Below the pieces are notes generated by a model. It ran no database searches, was not told the origin of the DNA, and saw only the letters and a list, made by a program, of their open reading frames with translations. 64,000 nt of DNA. Origin: Bryobacterales bacterium (GTDB lineage: Bacteria > Acidobacteriota > Terriglobia > Bryobacterales > UBA6623). Position 1 is the first letter of the stretch, and each line of letters starts with the position of its first letter. A program made the position numbers and the translations under genes. The DNA is taken from contig JAPPMG010000096.1 of the NCBI GenBank assembly GCA_028819215.1, positions 132,126 to 196,125 of the forward strand, given 5' to 3'. This document shows, one piece after another, positions 7,788 to 17,300 of the stretch.

Positions 7788-9206
7788 CTATGCGGGCTCA
7801 GTCCAAGGCTGGTCGATCCGCCAGCCCTCAAGATTCTCCGTCCAAGCCTGCCGGCGCTGCCGCAGGCGGGCCAGAGTCGCGGCATGGTCTGGCGAGCTCG
7901 CCAGATTGACAGTCTCCTGTGGGTCCACCGCTAAGTGGTACATCTCCTCGTGCGGGGGATCCGCTTGGTGAAACACGAAGTACTTCCAGTCACCGGTATG
8001 CACGCCCTCACTCATGGGGACTCGCGGATTCTCGAAGAGATGCTCGTAGAACCACTCTTGCCGCCACTCCGGTGATTCGCCCCTCGCGAGCGGCATCAGG
8101 CTGCGTCCGTTCATGGATTCGGGACGATCCAAGCCGGCTGCTTCCAAAATAGTGGGGCAGGCGTCGATATTCAGCGCCATCTCGCTGCGACGCGTCCCCG
8201 CGCGCCCGCGCAAGCGCGGATCTCGGACGACCATCGGCGTGCGGATCGATTCCTCGTGCATGTACCACTTGCCCGCCCAGCCACGCTCTCCCAGGAAGAA
8301 TCCGTTGTCCCCGGTGAAGATCACGACGGTGTTGTCCAGTTGGCCTAGCTCCTCGAGCCGTGCGAGCATGCGGCCGATCTGGATGTCGACCCCGTGGATC
8401 AGGGCGTAGTAGCGCTTGACGGATTCCTCCCATTTTTCCGGCGTGCCGAAGCGTCTAACCCAGCGGATGCGGCTTTCGGTGTCGTCCTTGAGAAACTCGG
8501 GCAGCGAGTCATAGTACGAGCCATCCATGTGGGGGAACGGCTGCAAGCGCAGCCCGTCGTACATGTCGTCCAAGCGCGGGTCGTTGATGAAGTAGGGGTC
8601 GACTCGGTCTTGCACGTGCGGAGCCTTGAAACTCACGGAGAGGTTCCAGGGTTGGTCCGAATCCGATCCGCCTAGAAACTCCAATGCTTGGTTTCCCAAA
8701 TGCTCCGTCATGTGTGCCCGCCCCGGCACCAAGTACTGGCCCTGTCCCGGCCAGCCTTCGAAGTAGTCGTAGCGGGACGCGGCATCTTCGATATCGTCGG
8801 CTCCGCCGACTCCGTATTTCCCGATGAAGCCCGTCCGATATCCCGCGTCGCGGAGCTGCACCGGATAGCTGAGCTGGTGCTGCTCCTCGCTCAGCCGTGT
8901 CCGGAAACCGTGAATGCCGTGACAGCGCGCATACAGGCCCGTGAAGAACGAAGCCCTGGAGGTGGCGCAGATGGCGGTGGTCACGTAGTTGTTCGTGAAC
9001 ATTACGCCCTCGTTCGCGAGCCGGTCCATGTTCGGCGTCCGAATGATCGGATTCCCGCCGGCCCCGAACATGTCGTAGCGCTGGTCGTCTGTGAGCAGGA
9101 ACAGGATATTGGGGGGCCGATCCGTGCTGGGGCGCGGCCCGCAGCCCAGTCCGATGGCGGCCGCGCCCCCTAGCGTCCCGAGAAGCTCGCGTCGGGTTCG
9201 TCGCAT
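7788..9206 (-). CDS. Sulfatase, exported lipoprotein
   Basis: This 472-residue alkaline-phosphatase-superfamily sulfatase starts with an RR-containing signal and lipobox-like IGLGC (Cys22), so it is probably an exported lipoprotein. Metal-binding Asp residues lie in NILFLLTDDQRYD. The formylglycine motif is CATSRASFFTG with Cys80. Position three is Thr instead of the usual Pro or Ala, a variant seen in this superfamily. The second metal site is in VVIFTGDNGFFLGERGWAGKWYMHEE. The overall pattern resembles N-sulfoglucosamine/iduronate-type sulfatases acting on sulfated glycans. It is divergent from folP, and the substrate is unknown. Confidence 0.9.
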   Translation of the reverse strand: MRRTRRELLGTLGGAAAIGLGCGPRPSTDRPPNILFLLTDDQRYDMFGAGGNPIIRTPNMDRLANEGVMFTNNYVTTAICATSRASFFTGLYARCHGIHGFRTRLSEEQHQLSYPVQLRDAGYRTGFIGKYGVGGADDIEDAASRYDYFEGWPGQGQYLVPGRAHMTEHLGNQALEFLGGSDSDQPWNLSVSFKAPHVQDRVDPYFINDPRLDDMYDGLRLQPFPHMDGSYYDSLPEFLKDDTESRIRWVRRFGTPEKWEESVKRYYALIHGVDIQIGRMLARLEELGQLDNTVVIFTGDNGFFLGERGWAGKWYMHEESIRTPMVVRDPRLRGRAGTRRSEMALNIDACPTILEAAGLDRPESMNGRSLMPLARGESPEWRQEWFYEHLFENPRVPMSEGVHTGDWKYFVFHQADPPHEEMYHLAVDPQETVNLASSPDHAATLARLRQRRQAWTENLEGWRIDQPWTEPA

Positions 9207-9280
9207 CGCAGGGCAAGCATAGCAGAGCCTGCCGGGAATCGGATCTCGGGGGTCACGAGGGTGACAATGGAGGACTGACA

Positions 9281-10105
9281 GTGCTCGGCCCGCACTTCAA
9301 CTCGTCCAGGACGCTGGTCATGGGCGTCCTAAACGTGACGCCGGACTCGTTCTCGGATGGCGGGCGCTACTTGGACGTCGGGTCGGCGATCGAGCACGGC
9401 GTCCGCATGGTCGAGGAGGGGGCAGACATGATCGATGTCGGCGGGGAGAGCTCGCGCCCCGGTTCAGACCGCATCAGCGAGGATGGCGAACTTCGACGAG
9501 TGCTGCCGGTGCTGGAGGCTCTCGCTGCCAGAGTCAGCGTGCCAATCTCGATCGATACGCTCAAGCCAGGTGTTGCGAGGCGCTGTCTGGAGGCGGGCGC
9601 AAGCATCGTCAACGATATTCGAGGGCTGCGCGATCCACAGATGCTCTCGGTCGCGGCCGACGCCCGGGCCAGCGTGGTGATCATGCACATGCGCGGCGAG
9701 CCCGCCACGATGCAACTGGACACAACCTATGGCGATGTCGTTGCTGAAGTCTGCTCGTTTCTGAAGGCACAGTCCGAACGCGCCAGACAGGCGGGAATCC
9801 AAGAGATCGCTGTCGACCCAGGCCTGGGTTTTGGCAAGTCGGCCGAGCAGAACTTCGAACTCTTGGCGCGGTTGAGGGAGTTCCGCGCACTGGGCTGTCC
9901 CATCTTGGTGGGGCCTTCGCGGAAGTCGTTCTTGGGTAGCCTGCCCAGCCGCTTGCCCGTCGACGAGCGGTTGGAAGGCACCTTGGCGGCTGTTGCTACG
10001 GCTGTGATCAACGGGGCTGCTGTGGTGCGAGTGCACGATGTCAAGCAATGTCGGCGCGTGGTAGACGTGACCGACGCGATCAGGGAGGCGGGAGATGCGG
10101 GATAG
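9281..10105 (+). CDS. folP: Dihydropteroate synthase
   Basis: This 274-residue TIM-barrel enzyme condenses p-aminobenzoate with hydroxymethyl-dihydropterin pyrophosphate in folate synthesis. Signatures are MGVLNVTPDSFSDGG (residues 14-28), DMIDVGGESSRPGS, ISIDTLKPGV, IVNDIRGL, the DPGLGFGKS loop and the LVGPSRKSFLG segment with the phosphate-binding Lys. The GTG start at 9281 is chosen because an excellent GGAGG lies about six bases upstream and the family N-terminus follows directly. It is the first of three overlapping folate genes. Its 3' end overlaps folB by 11 bases. Confidence 0.95.
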   Translation: MLGPHFNSSRTLVMGVLNVTPDSFSDGGRYLDVGSAIEHGVRMVEEGADMIDVGGESSRPGSDRISEDGELRRVLPVLEALAARVSVPISIDTLKPGVARRCLEAGASIVNDIRGLRDPQMLSVAADARASVVIMHMRGEPATMQLDTTYGDVVAEVCSFLKAQSERARQAGIQEIAVDPGLGFGKSAEQNFELLARLREFRALGCPILVGPSRKSFLGSLPSRLPVDERLEGTLAAVATAVINGAAVVRVHDVKQCRRVVDVTDAIREAGDAG

Positions 10106-10460
10106 GATCATGCTGCCCGAGATACCGGTACAGGCGCGCGTGGGTTGCGCCGAGCAAGAGCGCGAGGAGTCCCAGATGCTGTTGATCGATATCGAGTTGC
10201 GCTGCGATCTGAGCCAAGCCGCAAGAGAGGACTCGATCGAGGCCGCGATCAACTACGTGGACGTGCGCGCCGAGGCCGAGCGGGTGGCTGGTATCCGGCC
10301 GTATGCGCTGATCGAGACGATAGCGCAGGGGGTCGCGGCAGCCCTGCTGAAGAGATTCGCCGCGGAAGAGGTGCTCGTGCGGGTGCGCAAGCCCACGGCG
10401 CTTGCCGAGTTTGGCGTCCCATGGGCCGGTGTTGAAGTGATCCGGAGCCGGCGTGGCTAG
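10095..10460 (+). CDS. folB: Dihydroneopterin aldolase
   Basis: This 121-residue protein cleaves 7,8-dihydroneopterin to 6-hydroxymethyl-dihydropterin and glycolaldehyde. The family core is present: an early GCAEQEREESQ region with the catalytic-site acidic residue, INYVDVRAEAERV near residues 53-65, and ALIETIAQGVAAALL near 73-87, followed by VRVRKPTAL. It overlaps folP upstream and folK downstream, implying coupled translation of consecutive folate-pathway steps. Its length is normal for the family. Confidence 0.92.
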   Translation: MRDRIMLPEIPVQARVGCAEQEREESQMLLIDIELRCDLSQAAREDSIEAAINYVDVRAEAERVAGIRPYALIETIAQGVAAALLKRFAAEEVLVRVRKPTALAEFGVPWAGVEVIRSRRG

Positions 10461-10929
10461 GGCGTATCTCGGGCTGGGCTCGAATCTCGGTGACCGGGCC
10501 GGGCACCTAGGGTTTGCATTGGCCCGCTTGAGCCGAGTCGGGAGCGTGCGGGCGCGCGCGCCGGTGATCGAGACCGATCCCGTCGATTGCCCCGCCGGCG
10601 GCTTGTTTCTCAACACCTGCGTCTGCCTCGAGACGACCTTGGAGCCGTCGGAGTTGCTCTCGGCGGCGACGCAGATCGAACGACAGAGGGGCAGGAGCCG
10701 CACGACGCGCAACGAACCGCGGGTGCTCGATATCGACATTTTGCTGTATGACGATCTCGTCCTGTGCGAACAGGCGCTGCAGATTCCGCATCCACGCATG
10801 CACGAACGGGAATTCGTCCTTGAACCGCTGGCGGAGATCGCGCCGGATCTCGTGCACCCGTCGTTCAACGTCACGGTCCGCAGGCTGCTCGCGGGGCTCA
10901 AGAGCGCGGCGGGCAAGCAGGAAGCCTAG
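10453..10929 (+). CDS. folK: HPPK: hydroxymethyl-dihydropterin pyrophosphokinase
   Basis: The 158-residue kinase transfers pyrophosphate from ATP to 6-hydroxymethyl-dihydropterin, the substrate used by FolP. It starts with AYLGLGSNLGDRAGHL, has FLNTCVCLETTLEPSELL, and carries the diagnostic RTTRNEPRVLDIDILLY metal/ATP site (about residues 83-99) followed by IPHPRMHEREFVLEPLAEIAPD. The GTG start at 10453 overlaps folB by eight bases. It closes the folP-folB-folK operon, which converges with ddl with only 13 bases between them. Confidence 0.95.
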   Translation: MARAYLGLGSNLGDRAGHLGFALARLSRVGSVRARAPVIETDPVDCPAGGLFLNTCVCLETTLEPSELLSAATQIERQRGRSRTTRNEPRVLDIDILLYDDLVLCEQALQIPHPRMHEREFVLEPLAEIAPDLVHPSFNVTVRRLLAGLKSAAGKQEA

Positions 10930-10942
10930 GAAAGGCCGTTCG

Positions 10943-12004
10943 TCATGCGATGTCGAACCGCACCGAGCTTGCGTCTGCGTGCCGGTCCAGCGCCAACTCC
11001 AGCAACCGCTCGATCAAGCGCTCGTACGGAAGGCCCGACACGGCCCACATGCGCGGGAACATGCTGATCGAGGTGAAGCCCGGCATCGTGTTGACTTCGT
11101 TGACCAAGATGCTTGGCCGGCGCGGGTCAGCTGCGATGAAGAAGTCCACGCGCGCCAATCCGGAGCAATCCAGCGCGCGGAATGCATTGACCGCAAGGCT
11201 GCGAACCGCCTGGACTTGTTCTGTGTCGAGCTCGGCGGGCGCGATCAACTCGGCCGAGTCGGTGACGTATTTGGCCTCGTAGTCGTAGAACCCGCCGTGA
11301 GTCACGATCTCTCCCGGCAGGGACGCTTCCGGTGATCGATTGCCGATCACAGCGCACTCGATCTCGCGCGCTACGATGCCCGGCTCCACGATCACTTTCC
11401 TGTCGAATTCATGCGCATAGGCCAGCGCATCGATCAGGGCCTCCCGGTTCTCCACCCTGCGGATGCCGACAGACGAACCGAGGTTTGCCGGTTTGACGAA
11501 TGCCGGGTAGCCGGTATTGCGCTCGATTCGGGAGACACTCTCCCTGGCCTCGCCTTGCCATACCGTCTCGTGGGGCAGGGTCGGGATCTCGCTCTCGTTC
11601 AGCAGCCGCTTCATGACGTCCTTGTCCATGCCGCAGGCCGAACCAAGCACGCCTGAACCGACATAGGGCAAGCCAGCCATGTCCAACAGGCCCTGGAGCC
11701 GGCCGTCTTCTCCGAACGGCCCGTGCAGGACCGGGAACACTACATCGAAGCCCTTCGAGCAGTCCGGCTGGTGAGAAATCTCCACGTCTGTCAAGGAACA
11801 CTTGCCTGCTGTCTCTTGTGGCAGCAGGCTCGCCGATGCTGCCGGATCCAACCACCTGCCCGAGCGCTCGATGGCCATGGGGATCGCCTCGTAGCGCGCA
11901 GAGTCCAAAGCGGAGATGATCGATGACGCGGATAGGACCGAAACCTCGTGCTCGCTTGAACGGCCGCCGAAGAGCACTAACACGCGTAGCGTTTGCGAAG
12001 CCAT
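10943..12004 (-). CDS. ddl: D-alanine--D-alanine ligase
   Basis: This 353-residue ATP-grasp enzyme joins two D-Ala for peptidoglycan. The start is set at the ATG at 12004, since VLVLFGGRSSEHEVSVLSA, the canonical N-terminus, follows within a few residues. The upstream extension from a TTG at 12094 has no family similarity. Other landmarks are VFPVLHGPFGEDGRLQGLLD, the ATP-grasp strand FVKPANLGSSVGIRRV, VEPGIVAREIECAVIG, and the metal site RVDFFI followed by VNEVNTMPGFTSISMFPRMW. There is no mur gene beside it. The divergent intergenic region toward asnS is 417 bases long. Confidence 0.95.
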   Translation of the reverse strand: MASQTLRVLVLFGGRSSEHEVSVLSASSIISALDSARYEAIPMAIERSGRWLDPAASASLLPQETAGKCSLTDVEISHQPDCSKGFDVVFPVLHGPFGEDGRLQGLLDMAGLPYVGSGVLGSACGMDKDVMKRLLNESEIPTLPHETVWQGEARESVSRIERNTGYPAFVKPANLGSSVGIRRVENREALIDALAYAHEFDRKVIVEPGIVAREIECAVIGNRSPEASLPGEIVTHGGFYDYEAKYVTDSAELIAPAELDTEQVQAVRSLAVNAFRALDCSGLARVDFFIAADPRRPSILVNEVNTMPGFTSISMFPRMWAVSGLPYERLIERLLELALDRHADASSVRFDIA

Positions 12005-12421
12005 GTGCGCAGGAGGCAGGCGGAGCGAGATGGCTGCCGACCTAGAAGGAGCTGCGATGCCGTCCCCGGCGTCCCTTCCGGCCAGCCCGGCCAATCAGGA
12101 TCCAACCAACTTACAGTATCGCGAAGCGAGTGCTCCCCGCCTCGCTCGAGATCTCCGCAACGGAGAGCTTCCGGTCGTCCAGGCTTGGCTCGGAAGTGTG
12201 GCGGTTCTCACGCCGGCCCGCAAGTCTCCGCTCGAAACCGGCGACGCTCCCAGCAAGGTCCGTCCAAGGTCATGCCTCGCGATGTCCGGCCACGTTGTTC
12301 TCTGTCTCGTGCGGATGGACCGGCCCGGCGCGTCGCTTTGTCGCAGCGAAGGTACGGGCCCGGAGCCCGGCGTCGTAGTCCCGCAGTCAATGAGGTCGCG
12401 CGATCCTGCAAACTAGTCAGT
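12005..12421. other. Divergent ddl-asnS intergenic region
   Basis: The 417 bases between the two starts contain open but unconvincing frames on both strands. I see no T-box antiterminator, tRNA-like fold or terminator ahead of asnS. Both promoters should be here, but no strong hexamer pair was recognised. Confidence 0.4.
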
Positions 12422-13822
12422 ATGGCGAAGCGAGAGATCGCCGAACTCCTAGGCGGGGCGGTTGGCGTCGGAACGGAAGTGGCCGTCCGGGGCTGGGTGC
12501 GCACCCGTCGAGACTCCAAGGCGGGGCTGTCGTTCCTCCAGATCAACGATGGTTCCTGCTTTGCGAGCCTGCAGGTGGTGGCTGACGGAACCCTTCCGAA
12601 CTACGTGCAGGAAGTCCAGCACCTCGGTAGCGGGTGTGCGGTGACGGTCCGTGGTGAACTGGTCGAATCGCTGGGGCGCGGACAGAGCGTCGAGATTCGC
12701 GCGACGGAGATCGCGGTGGAAGGCTGGGTGGACGATCCCGACACCTATCCGATCTCGCCCAAGCGCCACAGCTTTGAGTTCCTCCGCGAGGTGGCCCATT
12801 TGAGGCCCCGCACCAACACCTTCGGGGCGGTCGCGCGTGTCAGGAACTGCTTGGCGCAAGCGGTCCACCGGTTCTTCGACGATAGCGGCTACCTCTGGAT
12901 TCACACTCCGATCATCACGGCTTCGGACACGGAAGGGGCCGGAGAGCTGTTCCGCGTAAGCACGCTCGATCTCGCACGCCTGCCGCGCGACGCCGATGGC
13001 GCCCCCGACTTTTCTGACGACTTCTTTGGCCGGGAGGCTTTCCTCACGGTGTCGGGACAGCTCAACGTCGAGGCCTATTGCCTAGCCCTGAGCAAGGTCT
13101 ACACGTTCGGACCGACATTCAGGGCGGAGAATTCCAACACCAGCAGACATTTGGCGGAATTCTGGATGATCGAGCCGGAGACTGCGTTTGCAGACCTCAG
13201 CGACAACGCCGACCTGGCCGAGGCGCTGCTCAAGCATCTGTTTCGAACGGTGCTGGAAGAGCGCGCCGATGATATGGAATTCTTCGCGCAGCGAATTCAT
13301 CCGGAAGCGATCAGGCGCTTGCAGGCGGTGGTTGACCAACCCTTCGAGCGGATGACGTATGCCGAGGCAGTGCGTGCCTTGCAGAATGCCAAGACAAAGT
13401 TCGCGTTCGAGGTCTCGTGGGGTTCCGACCTACAGTCGGAGCACGAGCGCTACCTGACCGAAGAATACGTGCGACGCCCAGTCGTCGTGACTAACTATCC
13501 GAAGGGAATCAAGCCGTTCTACATGCGTCTGGACGACGGCGGCGAAACGGTTGCGGCAATGGATGTGCTCGCTCCCGGTATCGGGGAGATCGTCGGCGGC
13601 AGCCAGCGGGAGGAACGACTCGACGTTCTCGACATCCGACTCGCCGAGTGCGGAATTGACCCAGAGCCTTACGGTTGGTACCGCGATCTGCGCCGGTACG
13701 GCACGGTACCGCATGCCGGCTTCGGCCTAGGCTTGGAACGCACAATCAGCTACGTGACCGGCATGGCCAACGTGCGCGACGTGATCCCGTTTCCTCGCAC
13801 GCCCGGAAGCGCCGATTTCTGA
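12422..13822 (+). CDS. asnS: Asparaginyl-tRNA synthetase
   Basis: A 466-residue class II synthetase that charges tRNA-Asn. The N-terminal OB-fold anticodon domain reads VAVRGWVRTRRDSKAGLSFL, then motif 1 begins around FFDDSGYLWIHTPIIT. Motif 2 is TFRAENSNTSRHLAEFWMIEPE and motif 3 is HAGFGLGLERTI near the C-terminus. The HSFEFLREVAHLRPRT linker is typical of AsnS rather than bacterial AspS. The ATG at 12422 gives the usual length, and the much longer open frame upstream has no similarity. A dedicated AsnRS suggests that Asn-tRNA need not depend only on the amidotransferase route. Confidence 0.95.
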   Translation: MAKREIAELLGGAVGVGTEVAVRGWVRTRRDSKAGLSFLQINDGSCFASLQVVADGTLPNYVQEVQHLGSGCAVTVRGELVESLGRGQSVEIRATEIAVEGWVDDPDTYPISPKRHSFEFLREVAHLRPRTNTFGAVARVRNCLAQAVHRFFDDSGYLWIHTPIITASDTEGAGELFRVSTLDLARLPRDADGAPDFSDDFFGREAFLTVSGQLNVEAYCLALSKVYTFGPTFRAENSNTSRHLAEFWMIEPETAFADLSDNADLAEALLKHLFRTVLEERADDMEFFAQRIHPEAIRRLQAVVDQPFERMTYAEAVRALQNAKTKFAFEVSWGSDLQSEHERYLTEEYVRRPVVVTNYPKGIKPFYMRLDDGGETVAAMDVLAPGIGEIVGGSQREERLDVLDIRLAECGIDPEPYGWYRDLRRYGTVPHAGFGLGLERTISYVTGMANVRDVIPFPRTPGSADF

Positions 13823-13851
13823 GTTCCTGCGCGCTTCCCGGCATGTGACCC

Positions 13852-14021
13852 TTACTGCTTGAACAGCTGCCGTCGGACTTCCTCTTCGGACAGACTGACG
13901 AATGCTGCCACCTCGGACACGATTTGCGCCAATCTGCCGACCCGCACGTTGCGATGGCGGGGAGCCCTGAGGCTATGCTCGCTGGTTCTTCTTCCCCTGA
14001 CAAGTCCCGCGGCAGCTTCAT
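13852..14021 (-). pseudogene. hicA: HicA-like toxin, internally deleted and frameshifted
   Basis: ATG at 14021 begins MKLPRDLSGEE, the usual HicA opening. In the next frame the sequence continues SEHSLRAPRHRNVRVGRLAQ then IVSEVAAFVSLSEEEVRRQLFKQ, the usual HicA C-terminal half, ending at TAA 13852-13854. About 25-30 residues between these parts, including the RxxGSHxxx segment with the catalytic His, are missing, and the joint is out of frame. HicA is an mRNA interferase, and this copy cannot be active. Its start overlaps the hicB stop by four bases, so gene order is antitoxin then toxin. The frame as it stands yields 91 nonsense-tailed residues. Confidence 0.8.
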
Positions 14022-14230
14022 AGCGCGATAGCGTCCTTGCGGGTCAGGTGAAGCCTGATCGCCCTCGGCGCACTGCCTTCATCGAAGCGGCAGAGCACGG
14101 CGTCTCTCACCATCGCCTTCAGGTCGTTCCAGTCGTCCCCCTGAGTGAAGATGCTGTGGCCGAGTGCGCGAGCTTCGTATCCTCCTTCGTCGGACTCGGT
14201 CACCTCGAAGATGATCTCAGCGATTCTCAT
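14018..14230 (-). CDS. hicB: HicB-like antitoxin, solitary
   Basis: This 70-residue protein reads MRIAEIIFEVTESDEGGYEA then RALGHSIFTQGDDWNDLKAM and ends in IRLHLTRKDAIAL. This is the small HicB-like partial RNase-H fold often mislabelled as an oxoisovalerate dehydrogenase subunit. The start at 14230 is preferred over 14263 because AGGAAGGG lies just upstream. HicB proteins neutralise HicA and often repress their own operon. Here the frame is intact although the overlapping hicA is destroyed. It sits between gltB and asnS on the minus strand, and no DNA-binding domain is fused to it. Confidence 0.8.
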   Translation of the reverse strand: MRIAEIIFEVTESDEGGYEARALGHSIFTQGDDWNDLKAMVRDAVLCRFDEGSAPRAIRLHLTRKDAIAL

Positions 14231-14329
14231 CGACCCTTCCTCGTCGTCGTTCGTCCCCGTCAAGTGACCTTTGCCGGCTCTCCGATGACCTTCGCGAGCC
14301 GCGTCATTGAGATGGGGCCTTGAAGACGA

Positions 14330-17300
14330 TCAGGCTTGTGCCGCCTCTCTCGCCTCGCGCTCCCGGATCGCCCGCTTGAGCTCGCGCGGGAAGATCTTCT
14401 TGAACCGCGGTGCCATCGACCCCCAGTGCTCCAGCACCCATTGGCCCTTCGGGCTGCGCGTATACGCCACGTGGCGCTCCAGCAGGTTCCGCACGAGTCG
14501 CAGATCGGCCGGGTCGTCGAACGGGTCGATGTCCACTTCCGCGTTCTGCAGGCAGCGCTCGGCGAAATCTCCCTGCTCGTCCAGAACGAAGGCGATGCCG
14601 CCGGACATGCCTGCCGCGAAGTTCCGCCCGCACTCGCCCAAGATCACAGCGTAACCGTTCGTCATGTACTCGCAGCCGTGGTCGCCAACGCCTTCGACCA
14701 CCACCGAGGCACCGGAGTTGCGGATGCAGAATCGCTCTCCCGCCATGCCGTTGACAAAGGCTTCGCCCCCAGTGGCGCCGTAGAAGGACACGTTGCCGAT
14801 GATGATGTTCTCCTCAAAGACAAAGCCGGATCCGGGCGGAGGCGCGATCACTAGGCGTCCGCCGGACAGTCCCTTCCCGAAGTAGTCGTTGGCATCGCCC
14901 CGGACCTGCAGCGTCATGCCGCTGCTGGCCCACGCTCCGAAGCTCTGCCCGGCGCTGCCCGAGAAATGGATCTTGATCGTGTCGTCTGGCAAGCCCGCCG
15001 CACCGTAGCGCTTGGCGATCTCATGGGACAGCATGGTGCCCACGGTGCGGTCCGTGTTCCGCAAGTCGTAGGCGAATTCGACCGGGCTGAGTTCCTCGAT
15101 CGCCGGCCGGCAGAGCTCGATCAGCTGGTTATCGATCTGCTTTTCCAAGCCGTGGTCCTGCGCGCCGGTGTGGTAGCGCGAGATCGCCCGGTCGACCGGT
15201 GGGTCGAAGAACACCTTCGCGAAGTCCAGCCCCTTGCTCTTGTAGTGGTTGACCGCTTCGCGCGTGTCGAGCCGGTCAACCTTCCCGATCATCTCGTCAA
15301 ACTTTCGGAAACCCATGCGGGCCATCAGTTGGCGCACTTCTTCGGCCACGAAGAAGAAGAAGTTCACCACGCCCTCGGTCGTGCCCTCGAACTTCTTGCG
15401 AAGTTCCTTGTCCTGGGTCGCGATGCCCACCGGGCAGGTATTCAGATGGCATTTGCGCATCATGATGCAGCCCATCGCGATCAGCGGCATGGTGGAGAAG
15501 CCGAACTCGTCGGCCCCCAGAAGCGCTCCGATGACGACGTCGCGTCCGGTCTGCAACTTGCCGTCCACCTGCACGCGGATGCGACCGCGCAGGTCGTTCA
15601 TGACCAGCACCTGCTGCGTCTCGGACAGGCCCAGTTCCCACGGCGTGCCTGCGTGCCGGATGGAACTCACCGGTGAGGCGCCCGTGCCGCCGTCGTGGCC
15701 GGAGATCAGCACTAGGTCGGAGTGGCCCTTGGACACTCCGGCGGCAACGGTGCCGACGCCGACCTCCGAAACGAGCTTGACCGACACGTTGGCGTAGCGG
15801 TTGGAGTTCTTCAAGTCGAAGATCAGCTGCGCGAGATCCTCGATCGAGTAGATGTCGTGGTGCGGCGGCGGGGAAATCAGGCCCACGCCCGGCGTCGAGT
15901 GGCGCAGCCATGCGATCGTCTCGTCGACCTTGTGGCCCGGGAGCTGGCCGCCCTCGCCCGGCTTTGCCCCTTGGGCGATCTTGATCTGCAATTCATCGGC
16001 GTTCGCCAAGTAGTGCGCCGTGACGCCGAATCGACCGGACGCAACCTGCTTGATCTTCGAACGGCGCTCGTCGCCGAACCGCGCGGGGTCTTCGCCGCCC
16101 TCGCCGGTGTTGGAGCGCCCGCCGATGCGGTTCATGGCGCGCGCCAGAGTCTCGTGTGCTTCGGCCGAGATCGAGCCGAAACTCATCGCGCCAGTGCAGA
16201 AGCGCTTGACGATCTCCGATGCGGGCTCCACCTCGTCCAAAGGAACCGGTTCTGCCGCATCCTTGAGATCGAACAGCCCGCGCAGCGTGCAGAGCTGGCG
16301 GTTGAGGTCGTTGACTGCGCGCGAGTACTCTTCGTAGGTCTGCCAGTGGTTCAGTCGAACCGCGTGCTGCAAGCGGGCCACGGTGTCGGGGTTCAGCAGG
16401 TGTTGCTCGCCACGCAGCCGGTATTGGTACTCGCCGCCGACCGGAAGATCCGTGCCAGCCTCTGACGTCGGGGAATACGCGTAGGCGTGCTTCTCGAGGG
16501 CTTCGCCTGCCAGCGTCTCAAGGCCCACGCCCTCGATCTGGGAAGTCGTGCCCGTAAAGTACTGATCGACCACGTCGCGGGCCAGTCCGATCGCTTCGAA
16601 GATCTGCGCGCCGTGGTACGACTGCACGGTGGAGATGCCCATCTTGGACATCACCTTCAGAATCCCCTTGCGGATCGCCTTCTCGAAGTTCGCGTGCGCC
16701 TGCTGCAAGGACAGCAGCGGATCCTCCAGCATCCCCCGCGCGTGCATCTCTGCAATTGAGGCGTATGCCAGGTAGGGGTTGACTGCGTTGGCGCCGTAGC
16801 CGATCAGCAGGCAGAAGTGCATCACTTCGCGCGGCTCGCCGGACTCGATCACGATGCCCACCTTGCTGCGCTTGGCCTGGCGGATGAGGTGGTGGTGCAC
16901 GGCAGCGCAGGCAAGCAGAGACGGGATCGGAGCGTTGGCCTCGTCTACTCCGAGGTCTGACAGGATAAGCACGCCAGCCCCGGCGTCGGCCGCTGCCTCC
17001 GCCTCCGCGCAAAGGCGGTCGAGTGCGGCGCGCAGGCCGCCGGGGCCTTTCGCAACGGCGAATGTCGTGGCAAGCGTCTGCGATCCGAAGCGAACTTCGG
17101 GCCCCAAGTCGCGCAGTTGCTCGAGCTTGGAATTGTCGATGACCGGCAGCGGCACTCTGATCATGTGCGCGTGTTCGGGCCGCTCGGCCAGCACGTTGCC
17201 CTGCGGCCCCACATAGGTGAGGGTCGACATGACCAATTCCTCGCGGATCGGGTCGATCGCGGGGTTGGTCACTTGGGCGAACAACTGCTTGAAGTAGCTG

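Noticed and set aside
12005..12421. T-box or other riboswitch upstream of asnS
   Set aside because: No antiterminator, specifier loop or terminator could be recognised.
13746..14021. The 91-codon minus-strand frame starting MKLPRDLSG as an intact protein
   Set aside because: After twelve residues it leaves the HicA frame and gives nonsense while HicA sequence continues in the next frame; called a pseudogene instead.
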